Counted from the stretch's first letter, positions 1 through 6,147 are shown. The stretch is DNA of 7,358 bases from Mailhella sp. (GCA_017522745.1 JAFWYI010000179.1:1-7358), one strand, 5' to 3'. The notes: generated from the sequence alone by a model not told the origin. Made by a program: numbers and translations.

Positions 1-975
1 GGCGGAAAGGTTCTCCGCCGCGGCCTTGCTGCTTCCCGGCAGGGCGATGACCATGCTCGTCCCCATGGTTCCGGCCAGACAGCGCGAAAGCACGGCGCGG
101 GGCGTGTGCTTCAGGCCTTCGGCGAACATCACCTGTTCGAAGCCGGGGAGCCTGCGGTCGAGTTCGGGGATGAGGGCTTCGGGCGTGGTGTCGCGCGGGG
201 AAAGACCGGTACCGCCCGTGGTCACGATGAGCCCCCAGCCGAGCTTAGCCAGCTTCTTCACCAGGGAGCGCAGGGCGGCCGGGTCGTCGGGCAGAAGGAA
301 GTTCTGCACCTTGGCGGGGGCGAGGTCTCCGAGCAGAGCCGCGAGGGCAGGGCCGCTCTTGTCTTCGCGTTCTCCGGCGTAGCCCTTGTCGGAAAGCGTG
401 ACCACGGCGCAGGCAAGGCCTTCGCCTTCCCACGCTTCGGGAGCGGGGCGCGCTTCAGGCAGGGGGGCGGCGACTGCGGGATCTACCGTGAAGAGCAGGG
501 GCTCGTCTACCTTGAAGAGGCCGCTCTTGCCGCCGGACTTCAGGATGAGGCGGGTGTCGCCGATGACCACGTCCTTCTGCACGGCCTTCACCATATCATA
601 GATGGTAGCGGCGGCTATCTGCGCTCCTATGATGGCTTCCATCTCCACGCCGGTGCGGTCGCTGGTGCTGGCCGAGGCTTCGATGAGCACGGAAGGCGGC
701 TCGTTGCGCACGAGGAAGCGCACGTCGGTGTGCGTGAGGGCCAGCGGGTGACACATGGGTATGAATTCGGAAGTGCGCTTGGCGGCCATGATGCCGGCTA
801 TCTGCGCCACGGTGAGCACGTCGCCCTTGGGCAGGGCCTTGGCCTTGAGCAGTTCCAGCGTGGAAGCGGAGATATGCACCACGGAACGGGCAATGGCTGT
901 GCGCTTGGTTTCCGTCTTGGCGCTCACGTCCACCATGCGGGGAGCGCCGGAAGCATCGAGATGTGAGAAGTCCAT
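1..975 (-). CDS. moaCB: Bifunctional MoaC-MogA/MoaB molybdenum cofactor biosynthesis protein, 3' end cut by window edge
   Basis: The reading frame is open from ATG at 975 to base 1 (325 codons) and continues past the left edge. Residues 1-165 are MoaC, which with MoaA forms cyclic pyranopterin monophosphate: MCHPL at 74-78, TGVEMEA at 108-114, YDMVKAV at 126-132 and LKSGGKSG at 145-152 are all visible. After an Ala/Pro-rich linker (about 168-182), residues 187-325 are MogA/MoaB, which adenylylates molybdopterin before metal insertion: VTLSDKG at 192-198, TTGGTG...RDTTPEA at 252-267 and LPGSSKA near 312-318. The start is supported by AGGAG six bases upstream. It lies 15 nt after the MOSC gene stop, so the two are almost certainly cotranscribed. 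Only the last MogA residues are missing. Such fusions are known in Desulfovibrio-type genomes. The function assignment is secure; the exact total length is unknown. Confidence 0.93.
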   Translation of the reverse strand, partial: MDFSHLDASGAPRMVDVSAKTETKRTAIARSVVHISASTLELLKAKALPKGDVLTVAQIAGIMAAKRTSEFIPMCHPLALTHTDVRFLVRNEPPSVLIEASASTSDRTGVEMEAIIGAQIAAATIYDMVKAVQKDVVIGDTRLILKSGGKSGLFKVDEPLLFTVDPAVAAPLPEARPAPEAWEGEGLACAVVTLSDKGYAGEREDKSGPALAALLGDLAPAKVQNFLLPDDPAALRSLVKKLAKLGWGLIVTTGGTGLSPRDTTPEALIPELDRRLPGFEQVMFAEGLKHTPRAVLSRCLAGTMGTSMVIALPGSSKAAAENLSA

Positions 976-990
976 GTTCGGCTCCTAAGT

Positions 991-1446
991 TCAGGCGACG
1001 GGGAGTATGGCGGGGCTGAAGGTCACGCGGAAGCTGTCGCCGGGCTTGACGATGCCACCCTTGAGGATGCGGCAGAACACGCCGCGGCGGGGCATGATGC
1101 AGTCGCCCACCTGCTGGCGGATGGCGCAGCCGGCATGGCATTCCTTGCCGATCTGGGTGAGCACGAGCTCGATGTCGTCGCCGATCATGAAGCGGGTACC
1201 CACGGGGCACTTGTGCAGTTCCACGCCTTCGGTGGTGATGTTCTCGGCGAAGTCTCCGGGGTTCACGTCGGCGCCGATGCCGCGCATGTATTCGATGTCT
1301 TCCATGGCAAGCAGGCTGAGCTGGCGGTGGGTGCCGTCGGCGTGCACGTCGCCTTCCACGCCGAAGTTCTCGATGAGGTTGATCTGGGGCTGGGGTATTT
1401 TCTTCTCACCCTTGCGGGTGCTGGTGGAAACGGTGACTACGCGCAT
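991..1446 (-). CDS. MOSC-domain protein
   Basis: This 151-residue protein matches a free-standing MOSC (molybdenum cofactor sulfurase C-terminal) domain. Visible hallmarks are an N-terminal beta strand (MRVVTVSTS), VEGDVHADGTHRQLSLL at about 30-46, NPGDFAENI at 62-70, and the conserved cysteine in GKECH (Cys103) near the expected pterin/metal-binding site. The C-terminal part carries RGVFCRILKGG, also typical. The frame is open 29 codons further upstream, but ATG at 1446 is preferred because TAAGGAG lies 7 bases upstream and family members start at this strand. MOSC proteins bind Mo-pterin or sulfur species; those next to moa genes are thought to handle the mature or sulfurated cofactor, but the specific reaction is not established. 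It is the first gene of the minus-strand operon that continues into moaC-mogA. Confidence 0.9.
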   Translation of the reverse strand: MRVVTVSTSTRKGEKKIPQPQINLIENFGVEGDVHADGTHRQLSLLAMEDIEYMRGIGADVNPGDFAENITTEGVELHKCPVGTRFMIGDDIELVLTQIGKECHAGCAIRQQVGDCIMPRRGVFCRILKGGIVKPGDSFRVTFSPAILPVA

Positions 1447-1504
1447 GGTCGTTCTCCTTAGATAGGGATGTTCCGCAGAGGGCGGCGGCAAATTTCTGGC
1501 GGCT

Positions 1505-1533
1505 ATGATACTCTTACGCCGCATGGGTGACAA
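1505..1533 (-). promoter_or_regulatory. Sigma70-type promoter of the MOSC-moaC/mogA operon
   Basis: On the minus strand, TTGTCA (1533-1528) is followed by a 17-base spacer and TATCAT (1510-1505). Each box matches the consensus at five of six positions with ideal spacing. Transcription would begin near 1498, giving a leader of about 50 nt before the MOSC start at 1446. The -35 box overlaps a GTGAC that is inverted relative to GTCAC at 1545-1549, a possible operator. Confidence 0.7.
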
Positions 1534-1542
1534 GCGCAGAGG

Positions 1543-1599
1543 CAGTCACGAAAAAGGGGCGGCGGCAGAAAGCGTGAGCGTTTTCCGGCTTTCTTGACG
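1543..1599 (+). repeat. 57-bp repeated element, copy 1 (upstream of cofactor operon)
   Basis: This block aligns without gaps to 3959-4015: eight identical bases (CAGTCACG), a divergent middle, then a 33-bp core (1567-1599) with 31 of 33 matches. In this copy AGAAAGC (1567-1573) pairs with GCTTTCT (1588-1594) around a 14-base loop. The right end is CTTGACG, which resembles a -35 box pointing rightwards toward the DUF4096 ORF; no good -10 follows at 17-18 bases (TTAACC or TAACCA). The block sits 10 bp upstream of the -35 box of the leftward MOSC operon, so it could act as an operator for either direction. I do not recognise it as a published motif. Confidence 0.75.
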
Positions 1600-1632
1600 A
1601 AAAAAAATCTCCGTAGTTAACCATAAGGCAAA

Positions 1633-1651
1633 CAGGCCGATGCCCGGCCTG
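1633..1651 (+). other. Perfect hairpin in the DUF4096 ORF leader
   Basis: CAGGCCG (1633-1639) and CGGCCTG (1645-1651) form a perfect 7-bp stem with a 5-base loop. The loop contains the first possible ATG (1640) of the following reading frame, so that start would be occluded; the ATG at 1670 lies outside. No U-tract follows, so it is not a terminator. Confidence 0.55.
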
Positions 1652-1669
1652 CACAGGAAGCGAGTCCCT

Positions 1670-1948
1670 ATGCCGTATAAGCTCACCAATACTCAGTGGC
1701 GCAAGCTCCAGCCCTACGTTTCCGCCCGCTCCCGGCGGGGACGCCCTCCGGCCGACGCCCGCAGGACGCTGGAAGCCGTGATCTACGTGCTTTCCTCCGG
1801 CTGCCGCTGGGACGAACTTCCGGCAGAAATGGGAAGCCATGTCACGGCATGGAGGCGCTGGCGCAAGTGGAAGGAGGACGGGACCATGGATATCATCCAG
1901 GCCGCCATACCTGTTCAGCTTTCCGCTCCACCTAAGTCTCGTGTATAA
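1670..1948 (+). CDS. Stand-alone DUF4096 domain (IS5-type transposase N-terminal fragment)
   Basis: This 92-residue protein is the helix-turn-helix domain found at the N-terminus of IS5/IS402-type transposases: LTNTQWRKLQPYV at about 5-17, RRGRPPADARRTLEAVIYVL, then the SGCRWDELPAEMG, WRRWRKW and DGTMDIIQA signatures. Homology stops abruptly after IIQA, replaced by an unrelated short tail and a stop. No DDE catalytic domain follows in any frame before the alcohol dehydrogenase gene, so it cannot transpose on its own. The start at 1670 is chosen because AGGAAG lies nine bases upstream and it gives the usual family N-terminus; an in-frame ATG at 1640 is within a hairpin loop. It has its own terminator. 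It is either a decayed insertion-sequence remnant or a retained DNA-binding protein; the sequence alone does not decide. Confidence 0.7.
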   Translation: MPYKLTNTQWRKLQPYVSARSRRGRPPADARRTLEAVIYVLSSGCRWDELPAEMGSHVTAWRRWRKWKEDGTMDIIQAAIPVQLSAPPKSRV

Positions 1949-1962
1949 ATAAGAAATTTTGC

Positions 1963-1998
1963 AGCCCTGTCCTTTTTTGAGGATGGGGCTTTCTTTTT
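1963..1998 (+). terminator. Intrinsic terminator after the DUF4096 ORF
   Basis: AGCCCTGTCC (1963-1972) pairs with GGATGGGGCT (1981-1990) over ten positions, two of them G-T wobbles, with loop TTTTTTGA and a T-rich tail (TTCTTTTT). It starts 14 bases after the DUF4096 stop. Confidence 0.8.
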
Positions 1999-2558
1999 GT
2001 CTTTGTTGTGACAGGATTATGCAATATATCCCAAAAAAATGTAAGCAGTCTACCTAAAAAAGAAAATCACGAGGCAAAATGGGAGGGGATGAGCCAGTTT
2101 TTCGGTCGAAGTAAGCCTCTTCGGGAGGAGTATCTTTTAAGGTGGATTTTGTAATGAATAAAAATATGTAAAATCAGAATATTGCAGGTGAATACATACT
2201 GTTTGTGTGCTCAGGTAGTTTGGAGAGAGATATTGGATGTGGTAAGAATAAAAAAATCATGTGAAAAACAAGAACAATGTTGTACTGATTTTATTGTGAA
2301 GAAAAGCTCTTTTTATTTTTGAAATGAAAAATGGAAAATTAATATTTAATCGGAAAAATTCTGTGCATATGTTTTTTGTATAATGTCCTGTAATATGCTA
2401 TTTAAAGTGGATTGATTGTTTAACCATATAATTGTGAATATTTATTTTAGCCAAATGATGTTGATTTCAAGAAAAAACTTCCCTAGTTTCGTACCATCGA
2501 GAAAGGCAGATTTCTCATCTCAGTAACCATATAACCGCATCAGCAAAGGAATACTGCC
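1999..2558. other. A+T-rich intergenic region upstream of the alcohol dehydrogenase
   Basis: About 560 bases contain no convincing gene on either strand and are markedly richer in A+T than the rest of the window. Items seen: a small CCTC/GAGG hairpin at 2116-2128; a consensus -10-like TATAAT at 2379-2384 and another at 2427-2432, neither with a good -35; TTGATT at 2461-2466 followed 17 bases later by TAGTTT at 2484-2489, a weak promoter candidate; and an 11-bp direct repeat TAACCATATAA at 2421-2431 and 2524-2534. The last 40 bases are the leader of the dehydrogenase mRNA. The region may be a large regulatory region or transferred/decayed DNA next to the transposase fragment. Confidence 0.6.
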
Positions 2559-3755
2559 ATGAGCGACGTCAAGAATCTCCACATCGGCCAGATCACTTCT
2601 TTCTATATTCCTCCCGTAACTCTTGTTGGTTCTGGCAGCTGCAAGCAGATCCCCGACCGTCTTGCCTGCCGCGATGCTAAATATCCCCTTATTGTTACTG
2701 ACCAGGGCATCGTTGCCTGCGGTATTCTGAAGACCATTACCGATATCCTTGACGCCGCTAACGTCCAGTACGCCATTTACGACAAGATCGTTCCGAACCC
2801 CACCGACAAGAACGTGGAAGAAGCTTTCGCCATCTATAAGGAAAAGGGCTGCGACAGCCTCCTCACCCTCGGCGGCGGCAGCTCTCACGACTGCGGCAAG
2901 GGCGTCGGCTTCCTCGTTGCCAACGGCGGCAAGATCCACGACTACGAAGGCGTGGACAAGTCCTCCAATCCCTTCCCCCCCTATGTTGCCGTGAACACCA
3001 CCGCCGGCACCGCCTCTGAAATGACCCGTTTCTGCGTCATCACCGATACTTCCCGCAAGGTGAAGATGGCCATCGTGGACTGGCGCTGCACCCCCGGCGT
3101 TGCCATCGACGACCCCGACCTCATGATGGGCATGCCCGCCGGCCTCACCGCCGCCACCGGCATGGACGCCCTCACCCACGCCGTGGAAGCCTATGTTTCC
3201 ATCGCCGCCACTCCCATGACTGACGCCTGCGCCGAAAAGGCCATCGAATACATCGCCCGCTTCCTGCGCCGCGCCGTGGCCAACGGCAACGACAAGGAAG
3301 CCCGCGAAGGCATGTGCTACGCCCAGTACCTTGCCGGTATGGCCTTCAACAACGCCAGCCTCGGCCACGTCCACGCCATGGCCCACCAGCTCGGCGGCTT
3401 CTACGACCTGCCCCACGGCTTCTGCAACGCCATCCTCCTGCCCCATGTGTGCGAATACAACCTCATCGGTGCCCGCCGCCGCTTCCGCCGCATCGCCCGC
3501 CTGCTCGGTGAGAACGTCGATGGTCTGAACCTCGACGATGCTGCTCTCGCCGCTGTGAAGGCCATCAAGCGCCTTGCCTCCGACGTCGATATCCCCAGCG
3601 GCATCAAGGCTCTTGGCGATATGTTCGGCAAGAATGTGAGCATGGACGATATCCCCACCATGGTCTCCAACGCCCAGAAGGACGCCTGCGGCCTCACCAA
3701 CCCCCGCAAGATGAGCGACGCCGCCGTGGCCGCCATCTACCGCAACGCTTGGTAA
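2559..3755 (+). CDS. Iron-containing (group III) alcohol dehydrogenase
   Basis: This 398-residue protein has the usual family length. An N-terminal Rossmann-like domain carries the NAD(P) motif GGGSSHDCGK at 105-114 and the NTTAGTASEMT segment at 146-156. The C-terminal helical domain carries the iron ligands expected by comparison with FucO: Asp203 and His207 (GMDALTHAVEAY), His272 (VHAMAHQLGG) and His286 (LPHGFCNAI). It interconverts an alcohol and an aldehyde in the cytoplasm. The natural substrate cannot be read from the sequence; ethanol is plausible given the downstream AOR, but relatives also reduce other aldehydes, including sulfoacetaldehyde. AAAGGA precedes the ATG by about eight bases. 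Codon choice is strongly biased (AAG, AAC, GGC, CTC), suggesting high expression. It has its own long leader and a strong terminator, so it is probably monocistronic. Confidence 0.95.
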   Translation: MSDVKNLHIGQITSFYIPPVTLVGSGSCKQIPDRLACRDAKYPLIVTDQGIVACGILKTITDILDAANVQYAIYDKIVPNPTDKNVEEAFAIYKEKGCDSLLTLGGGSSHDCGKGVGFLVANGGKIHDYEGVDKSSNPFPPYVAVNTTAGTASEMTRFCVITDTSRKVKMAIVDWRCTPGVAIDDPDLMMGMPAGLTAATGMDALTHAVEAYVSIAATPMTDACAEKAIEYIARFLRRAVANGNDKEAREGMCYAQYLAGMAFNNASLGHVHAMAHQLGGFYDLPHGFCNAILLPHVCEYNLIGARRRFRRIARLLGENVDGLNLDDAALAAVKAIKRLASDVDIPSGIKALGDMFGKNVSMDDIPTMVSNAQKDACGLTNPRKMSDAAVAAIYRNAW

Positions 3756-3764
3756 GAAAACTTT

Positions 3765-3789
3765 CCGGGCATCGGTTTTCGGTGCCCGG
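3765..3789 (+). other. Stem-loop just after the alcohol dehydrogenase stop
   Basis: CCGGGCA (3765-3771) pairs perfectly with TGCCCGG (3783-3789) around an 11-base loop. It begins nine bases after the stop codon and has no U-tract, so it may protect the mRNA 3' end rather than terminate; the real terminator is about 65 bases further on. Confidence 0.5.
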
Positions 3790-3855
3790 GAGCCTGGGAT
3801 ACGGAGAGCAGGACAGCCGTTTCCAGGACTGATTCAGGGACCGGCTCCGGCCGGG

Positions 3856-3885
3856 AAAGAGCCCTTCGGTGAAGGGCTCTTTTTT
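3856..3885 (+). terminator. Strong intrinsic terminator of the alcohol dehydrogenase unit
   Basis: GAGCCCTTC (3859-3867) pairs perfectly with GAAGGGCTC (3871-3879), extended by AAA/TTT, with a 3-base loop GGT and a run of six T. It separates the dehydrogenase transcript from the AOR unit. Confidence 0.92.
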
Positions 3886-3958
3886 GTCCTGCGGGAGAGG
3901 TTTTGGAAGGCGCAGGGGAGAGTGTGCCCCGTTATGTCCTTTCCAGTCACCCTTTCTC

Positions 3959-4015
3959 CAGTCACGGAAAGTTTTCCGCAGAAGAAAGCGTGAGCGTTTT
4001 TCGGATTTCTTGACG
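3959..4015 (+). repeat. 57-bp repeated element, copy 2 (upstream of aor)
   Basis: This is the gapless partner of 1543-1599: 46 of 57 positions match by hand alignment, 31 of 33 in the core 3983-4015. Here the dyad is AAGAAA (3982-3987) with TTTCTT (4006-4011). An additional CCAGTCAC copy lies immediately upstream (3943-3950), 15 bp before CCAGTCAC at 3958-3965. The element ends in CTTGACG, which serves as the probable aor -35 box, so a protein bound here could directly control that promoter. Confidence 0.75.
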
Positions 4016-4039
4016 TTTTTTTAAGGAAGGGTTTAGGAT
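4010..4039 (+). promoter_or_regulatory. Probable aor promoter
   Basis: TTGACG (4010-4015, five of six to consensus) is followed by an 18-base spacer and TAGGAT (4034-4039, four of six). Predicted transcription would start near 4046 and give a leader of about 60 nt. The spacer begins with a run of seven T, which may bend the DNA. The -35 box is the right end of the repeated element. Confidence 0.55.
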
Positions 4040-4093
4040 ACGACAAAACCGGACGATTCTGTCCCCGGCATTGCCATAGCCTTACCTCATATT

Positions 4094-4099
4094 AAGGAG
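4094..4099 (+). promoter_or_regulatory. aor ribosome binding site, decides the start codon
   Basis: AAGGAG lies five bases before ATG at 4105. An in-frame GTG at 4099 overlaps the last G of this site and therefore cannot be the start. Confidence 0.85.
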
Positions 4100-4104
4100 T
4101 GAAC

Positions 4105-5844
4105 ATGTTCCGTTTCCTCAGAGTCAACATGGCTACCAAGTCCTGCGTGTTCGAAGAGATCCCCGCTGAATACGCCGGCCTCGGCGGCCGCGGCCTGACC
4201 TCCACCATCGTGGCCCGCGAAGTCGACCCCCTCTGCACCCCTCTCGGCCCGCACAACAAGCTTGTGTTCGCCCCCGGCCTCCTCGGCGCTACCAACAGCC
4301 CCAACGGCAACCGCATCTCCGTCGGCTGCAAGAGCCCCCTCACCGAAGGCATCAAGGAATCCAACTCCGGCGGCCAGCCCGGCGGCCATCTCGCCAAGCT
4401 CGGCATCATGGCCATCATCGTTGAAGAAATGGCTACCGAAGGCGAATGGTGGCAGCTCGAAGTGAGCAAGGACTCCGCCCGCCTCGTGCCCTCCACTGTG
4501 GCCGGCCTGAACAACTTCGCCGCTGTGGAAAAACTCGTTGAGCAGTACGGCAAGGGATGCAGCTACGTTTCCATCGGCCGCGCCGGTGAATTCAAGCTCA
4601 CCGCCGCTTCCATCGCCTTCACCGACCGCGAACTCCGCCCCATGCGCCATGCCGGCCGCGGCGGCGTGGGCGCTGTCATGGGTTCCAAGGGCCTTAAGGC
4701 CATCATCATCAACCCCGAGGGCGGCAAGAACCATCCCCTCGCCGATGAAGCCGCTTTCCGCGACGCCTCCAAGCGTTTCGCCAAGGCTCTGATGGATCAT
4801 CCCGTCACCGGCAAGGGTCTCGCCGAATACGGCACTGCCGTTCTCGTGAACATCCTTCACGAAGCCGGCGGCCTGCCCACCCGCAACTTCACCTCCGGTC
4901 AGTTCGAAGGCCACGAAAACGTGTCCGGCGAGCGCATGAACCAGCTCACCAAGGAACGCGGCGGCGAAGGCGCTGTGGCCCATGGCTGCATGAGCGGCTG
5001 TATCATCCGCTGTTCCGGCCTCTACCCCAACAAGCAGGGCAAGCTCATCAGCAAGTGGCCTGAATACGAGACCCTGTGGTGCTTCGGTCCCCATTGCGGC
5101 ATCGACGACCTCGACCTCATCGCCCACTTCGACCACCTCTGCGACGACTACGGCGTGGACACCATCGACGTCGGCGTGGCCATCGGCGTGGCTATGGAAG
5201 GCGGCGGCATCCCCAAGGGTGACGGCAAGGCCGTTCTCGAAGCCATGCACGGCATCAGCGAAGGCACTGCCCTCGGCCGCGTCATCGGCTGCGGCACCGC
5301 CACCACCGGCCGCGTGTTCGGCGTGCGCCGCGTGCCCTGCGTCAAGGGCCAGAGCCTGCCCGCCTACGATCCTCGCGCCGTCAAGGGCGTGGGCGTGACC
5401 TACGCTACCACCCCCATGGGTGCTGACCACACTGCCGGCTACTCCGTCACCGCCAACATCCTGAGCTGCGGCGGCGTGGTCGATCCCCTCAAGAAGGAAG
5501 GCCAGATCGAGCTTTCTCGCAACCTGCAGATCGCTACCGCCTCTGTGGACTCCGTGGGACTCTGCCTCTTCACCGCCTTCGCCATCCTCGACGTGGCCGA
5601 CGCACTGCCCGCCATCGTGGACATGCTGAACGCCAAGTTCGGCTGGCAGCTCACCGGCGACGACGTGGTCACCCTCGGCCAGCGCATCCTCTCCACTGAA
5701 GTGGACTTCAACCGCCGCGCCGGCATCACCGAAGCCGCCGACCGCCTGCCCGACTTCTTCCAGGATGAAGAACTTCCTCCCCACAACACCAAGTTCGACA
5801 TCACCCACGAAGAACTGAAGACCACCTTCAACTGGATCAAGTAA
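4105..5844 (+). CDS. aor: Aldehyde:ferredoxin oxidoreductase family protein (W- or Mo-bis-pterin enzyme)
   Basis: This 579-residue protein is close to the usual family length of about 600. It carries the N-terminal GLGGRGL motif (25-31), the pterin-contacting segment with KSPLTEG and SNSGGQPGG near 76-94, the AGRGGVGAVMGSKGLKAI block near 183-200, PEYET at 319-323 and GADH near 439-442. The [4Fe-4S] ligands are Cys295, Cys299, Cys303 and, in DSVGLC, Cys487. The first three are spaced CX3CX3C rather than the CX2CX3C of Pyrococcus furiosus AOR. The family oxidises aldehydes (or related substrates) and passes electrons to ferredoxin or a partner subunit; no ferredoxin-like or FAD subunit is encoded next to it here. 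Codon choice is strongly biased, suggesting high expression. The upstream dehydrogenase suggests alcohol-to-acid oxidation. Substrate and metal are not determined by the sequence. Confidence 0.93.
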   Translation: MFRFLRVNMATKSCVFEEIPAEYAGLGGRGLTSTIVAREVDPLCTPLGPHNKLVFAPGLLGATNSPNGNRISVGCKSPLTEGIKESNSGGQPGGHLAKLGIMAIIVEEMATEGEWWQLEVSKDSARLVPSTVAGLNNFAAVEKLVEQYGKGCSYVSIGRAGEFKLTAASIAFTDRELRPMRHAGRGGVGAVMGSKGLKAIIINPEGGKNHPLADEAAFRDASKRFAKALMDHPVTGKGLAEYGTAVLVNILHEAGGLPTRNFTSGQFEGHENVSGERMNQLTKERGGEGAVAHGCMSGCIIRCSGLYPNKQGKLISKWPEYETLWCFGPHCGIDDLDLIAHFDHLCDDYGVDTIDVGVAIGVAMEGGGIPKGDGKAVLEAMHGISEGTALGRVIGCGTATTGRVFGVRRVPCVKGQSLPAYDPRAVKGVGVTYATTPMGADHTAGYSVTANILSCGGVVDPLKKEGQIELSRNLQIATASVDSVGLCLFTAFAILDVADALPAIVDMLNAKFGWQLTGDDVVTLGQRILSTEVDFNRRAGITEAADRLPDFFQDEELPPHNTKFDITHEELKTTFNWIK

Positions 5845-5857
5845 ACTGATTCATGAC

Positions 5858-5893
5858 GCCCGCGTCTGGAGCTTTCCGGGCGCGGGCTTTTTT
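5858..5893 (+). terminator. Strong terminator hairpin between aor and the moaD-like gene
   Basis: GCCCGCG (5858-5864) pairs with CGCGGGC (5881-5887), extended inward by a T-G wobble and CTGGA/TCCGG (5866-5870 with 5875-5879), leaving a 4-base loop GCTT. Six T follow (5888-5893). It begins 14 bases after the aor stop and ends five bases before the next start codon, so most aor transcripts should stop here, with leakage or regulated readthrough feeding the two maturation genes. Confidence 0.88.
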
Positions 5894-5898
5894 CTGCC

Positions 5899-6144
5899 AT
5901 GAGCGTACTCGTCAAACTCAGCACCACCCTGCGCGACTGCGTGCCCGGCTACGATCCCGTTGCCGGCATGGAAGTCGATATCTCCGAGCACGGCGGACTT
6001 TCGGCCGAAGCTCTTGCCGCCGTCATCGGCATACCCCGCACCGAGATAAAGATCGTCATGGTCAACGGGCGCCAGTCCGCGCTCTCCACTGTGGTGCGCG
6101 ACGGCGACCGCGTGGCGTACTTCCCCGCTGTGGGCGGAGGCTAG
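5899..6144 (+). CDS. MoaD/ThiS-like sulfur carrier protein
   Basis: This 81-residue protein has the ubiquitin-like beta-grasp pattern of MoaD: MSVLVKLSTTLRD at the start, VMVNGRQSALSTVVRDGDRVAYFPAVGGG at 53-81, and a terminal Gly-Gly preceded by one extra Gly. In this family the terminal glycine is adenylylated by an E1-like enzyme and converted to a thiocarboxylate that donates dithiolene sulfur to the pterin. The next gene, three bases away, encodes such an E1-like protein. No MoaE is encoded nearby. The start is chosen because the protein begins like other MoaD proteins and no other start fits, yet there is no Shine-Dalgarno sequence: the upstream bases are the U-tract and stem of a terminator. 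Its position after aor suggests a dedicated role in maturing the AOR cofactor (inference). Confidence 0.88.
   Translation: MSVLVKLSTTLRDCVPGYDPVAGMEVDISEHGGLSAEALAAVIGIPRTEIKIVMVNGRQSALSTVVRDGDRVAYFPAVGGG
6136..6140 (+). promoter_or_regulatory. Ribosome binding site of the ThiF-like gene inside the Gly-tail codons
   Basis: GGAGG lies seven bases before ATG at 6148 and is part of the GGC GGA GGC codons of the MoaD-like C-terminus. The essential Gly-Gly tail and the translation signal of its partner thus share bases, implying coupled translation. Confidence 0.75.
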
Positions 6145-6147
6145 GCC

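Noticed and set aside
106..966. Plus-strand 286-codon frame opposite moaC-mogA
   Set aside because: The minus strand encodes a clear MoaC-MogA protein with all motifs over the same bases.
2089..2154. Small 21-residue ORF with an upstream GGGAGG
   Set aside because: The purine-rich site is only about two bases from the ATG, too close for a normal ribosome site, and the peptide has no recognisable feature.
2520..3446. Antisense 308-codon frame across the alcohol dehydrogenase gene
   Set aside because: Same cause: strong codon bias in a well-recognised gene on the other strand; the translation is Gly/Val/His-rich and resembles no family.
4016..4104. Possible Moco/Tuco riboswitch in the aor leader
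   Set aside because: The predicted leader is only about 60 nt and I could not fold the large multi-stem structure expected for that RNA class; only weak 4-bp stems are visible.
4087..5808. Antisense open frame of 573 codons across the whole aor gene
   Set aside because: It is explained by the extreme codon bias of aor, which avoids codons that give stops on the opposite strand. The product is a low-complexity Gly/Ala/Val/His-rich sequence with no recognisable domain.
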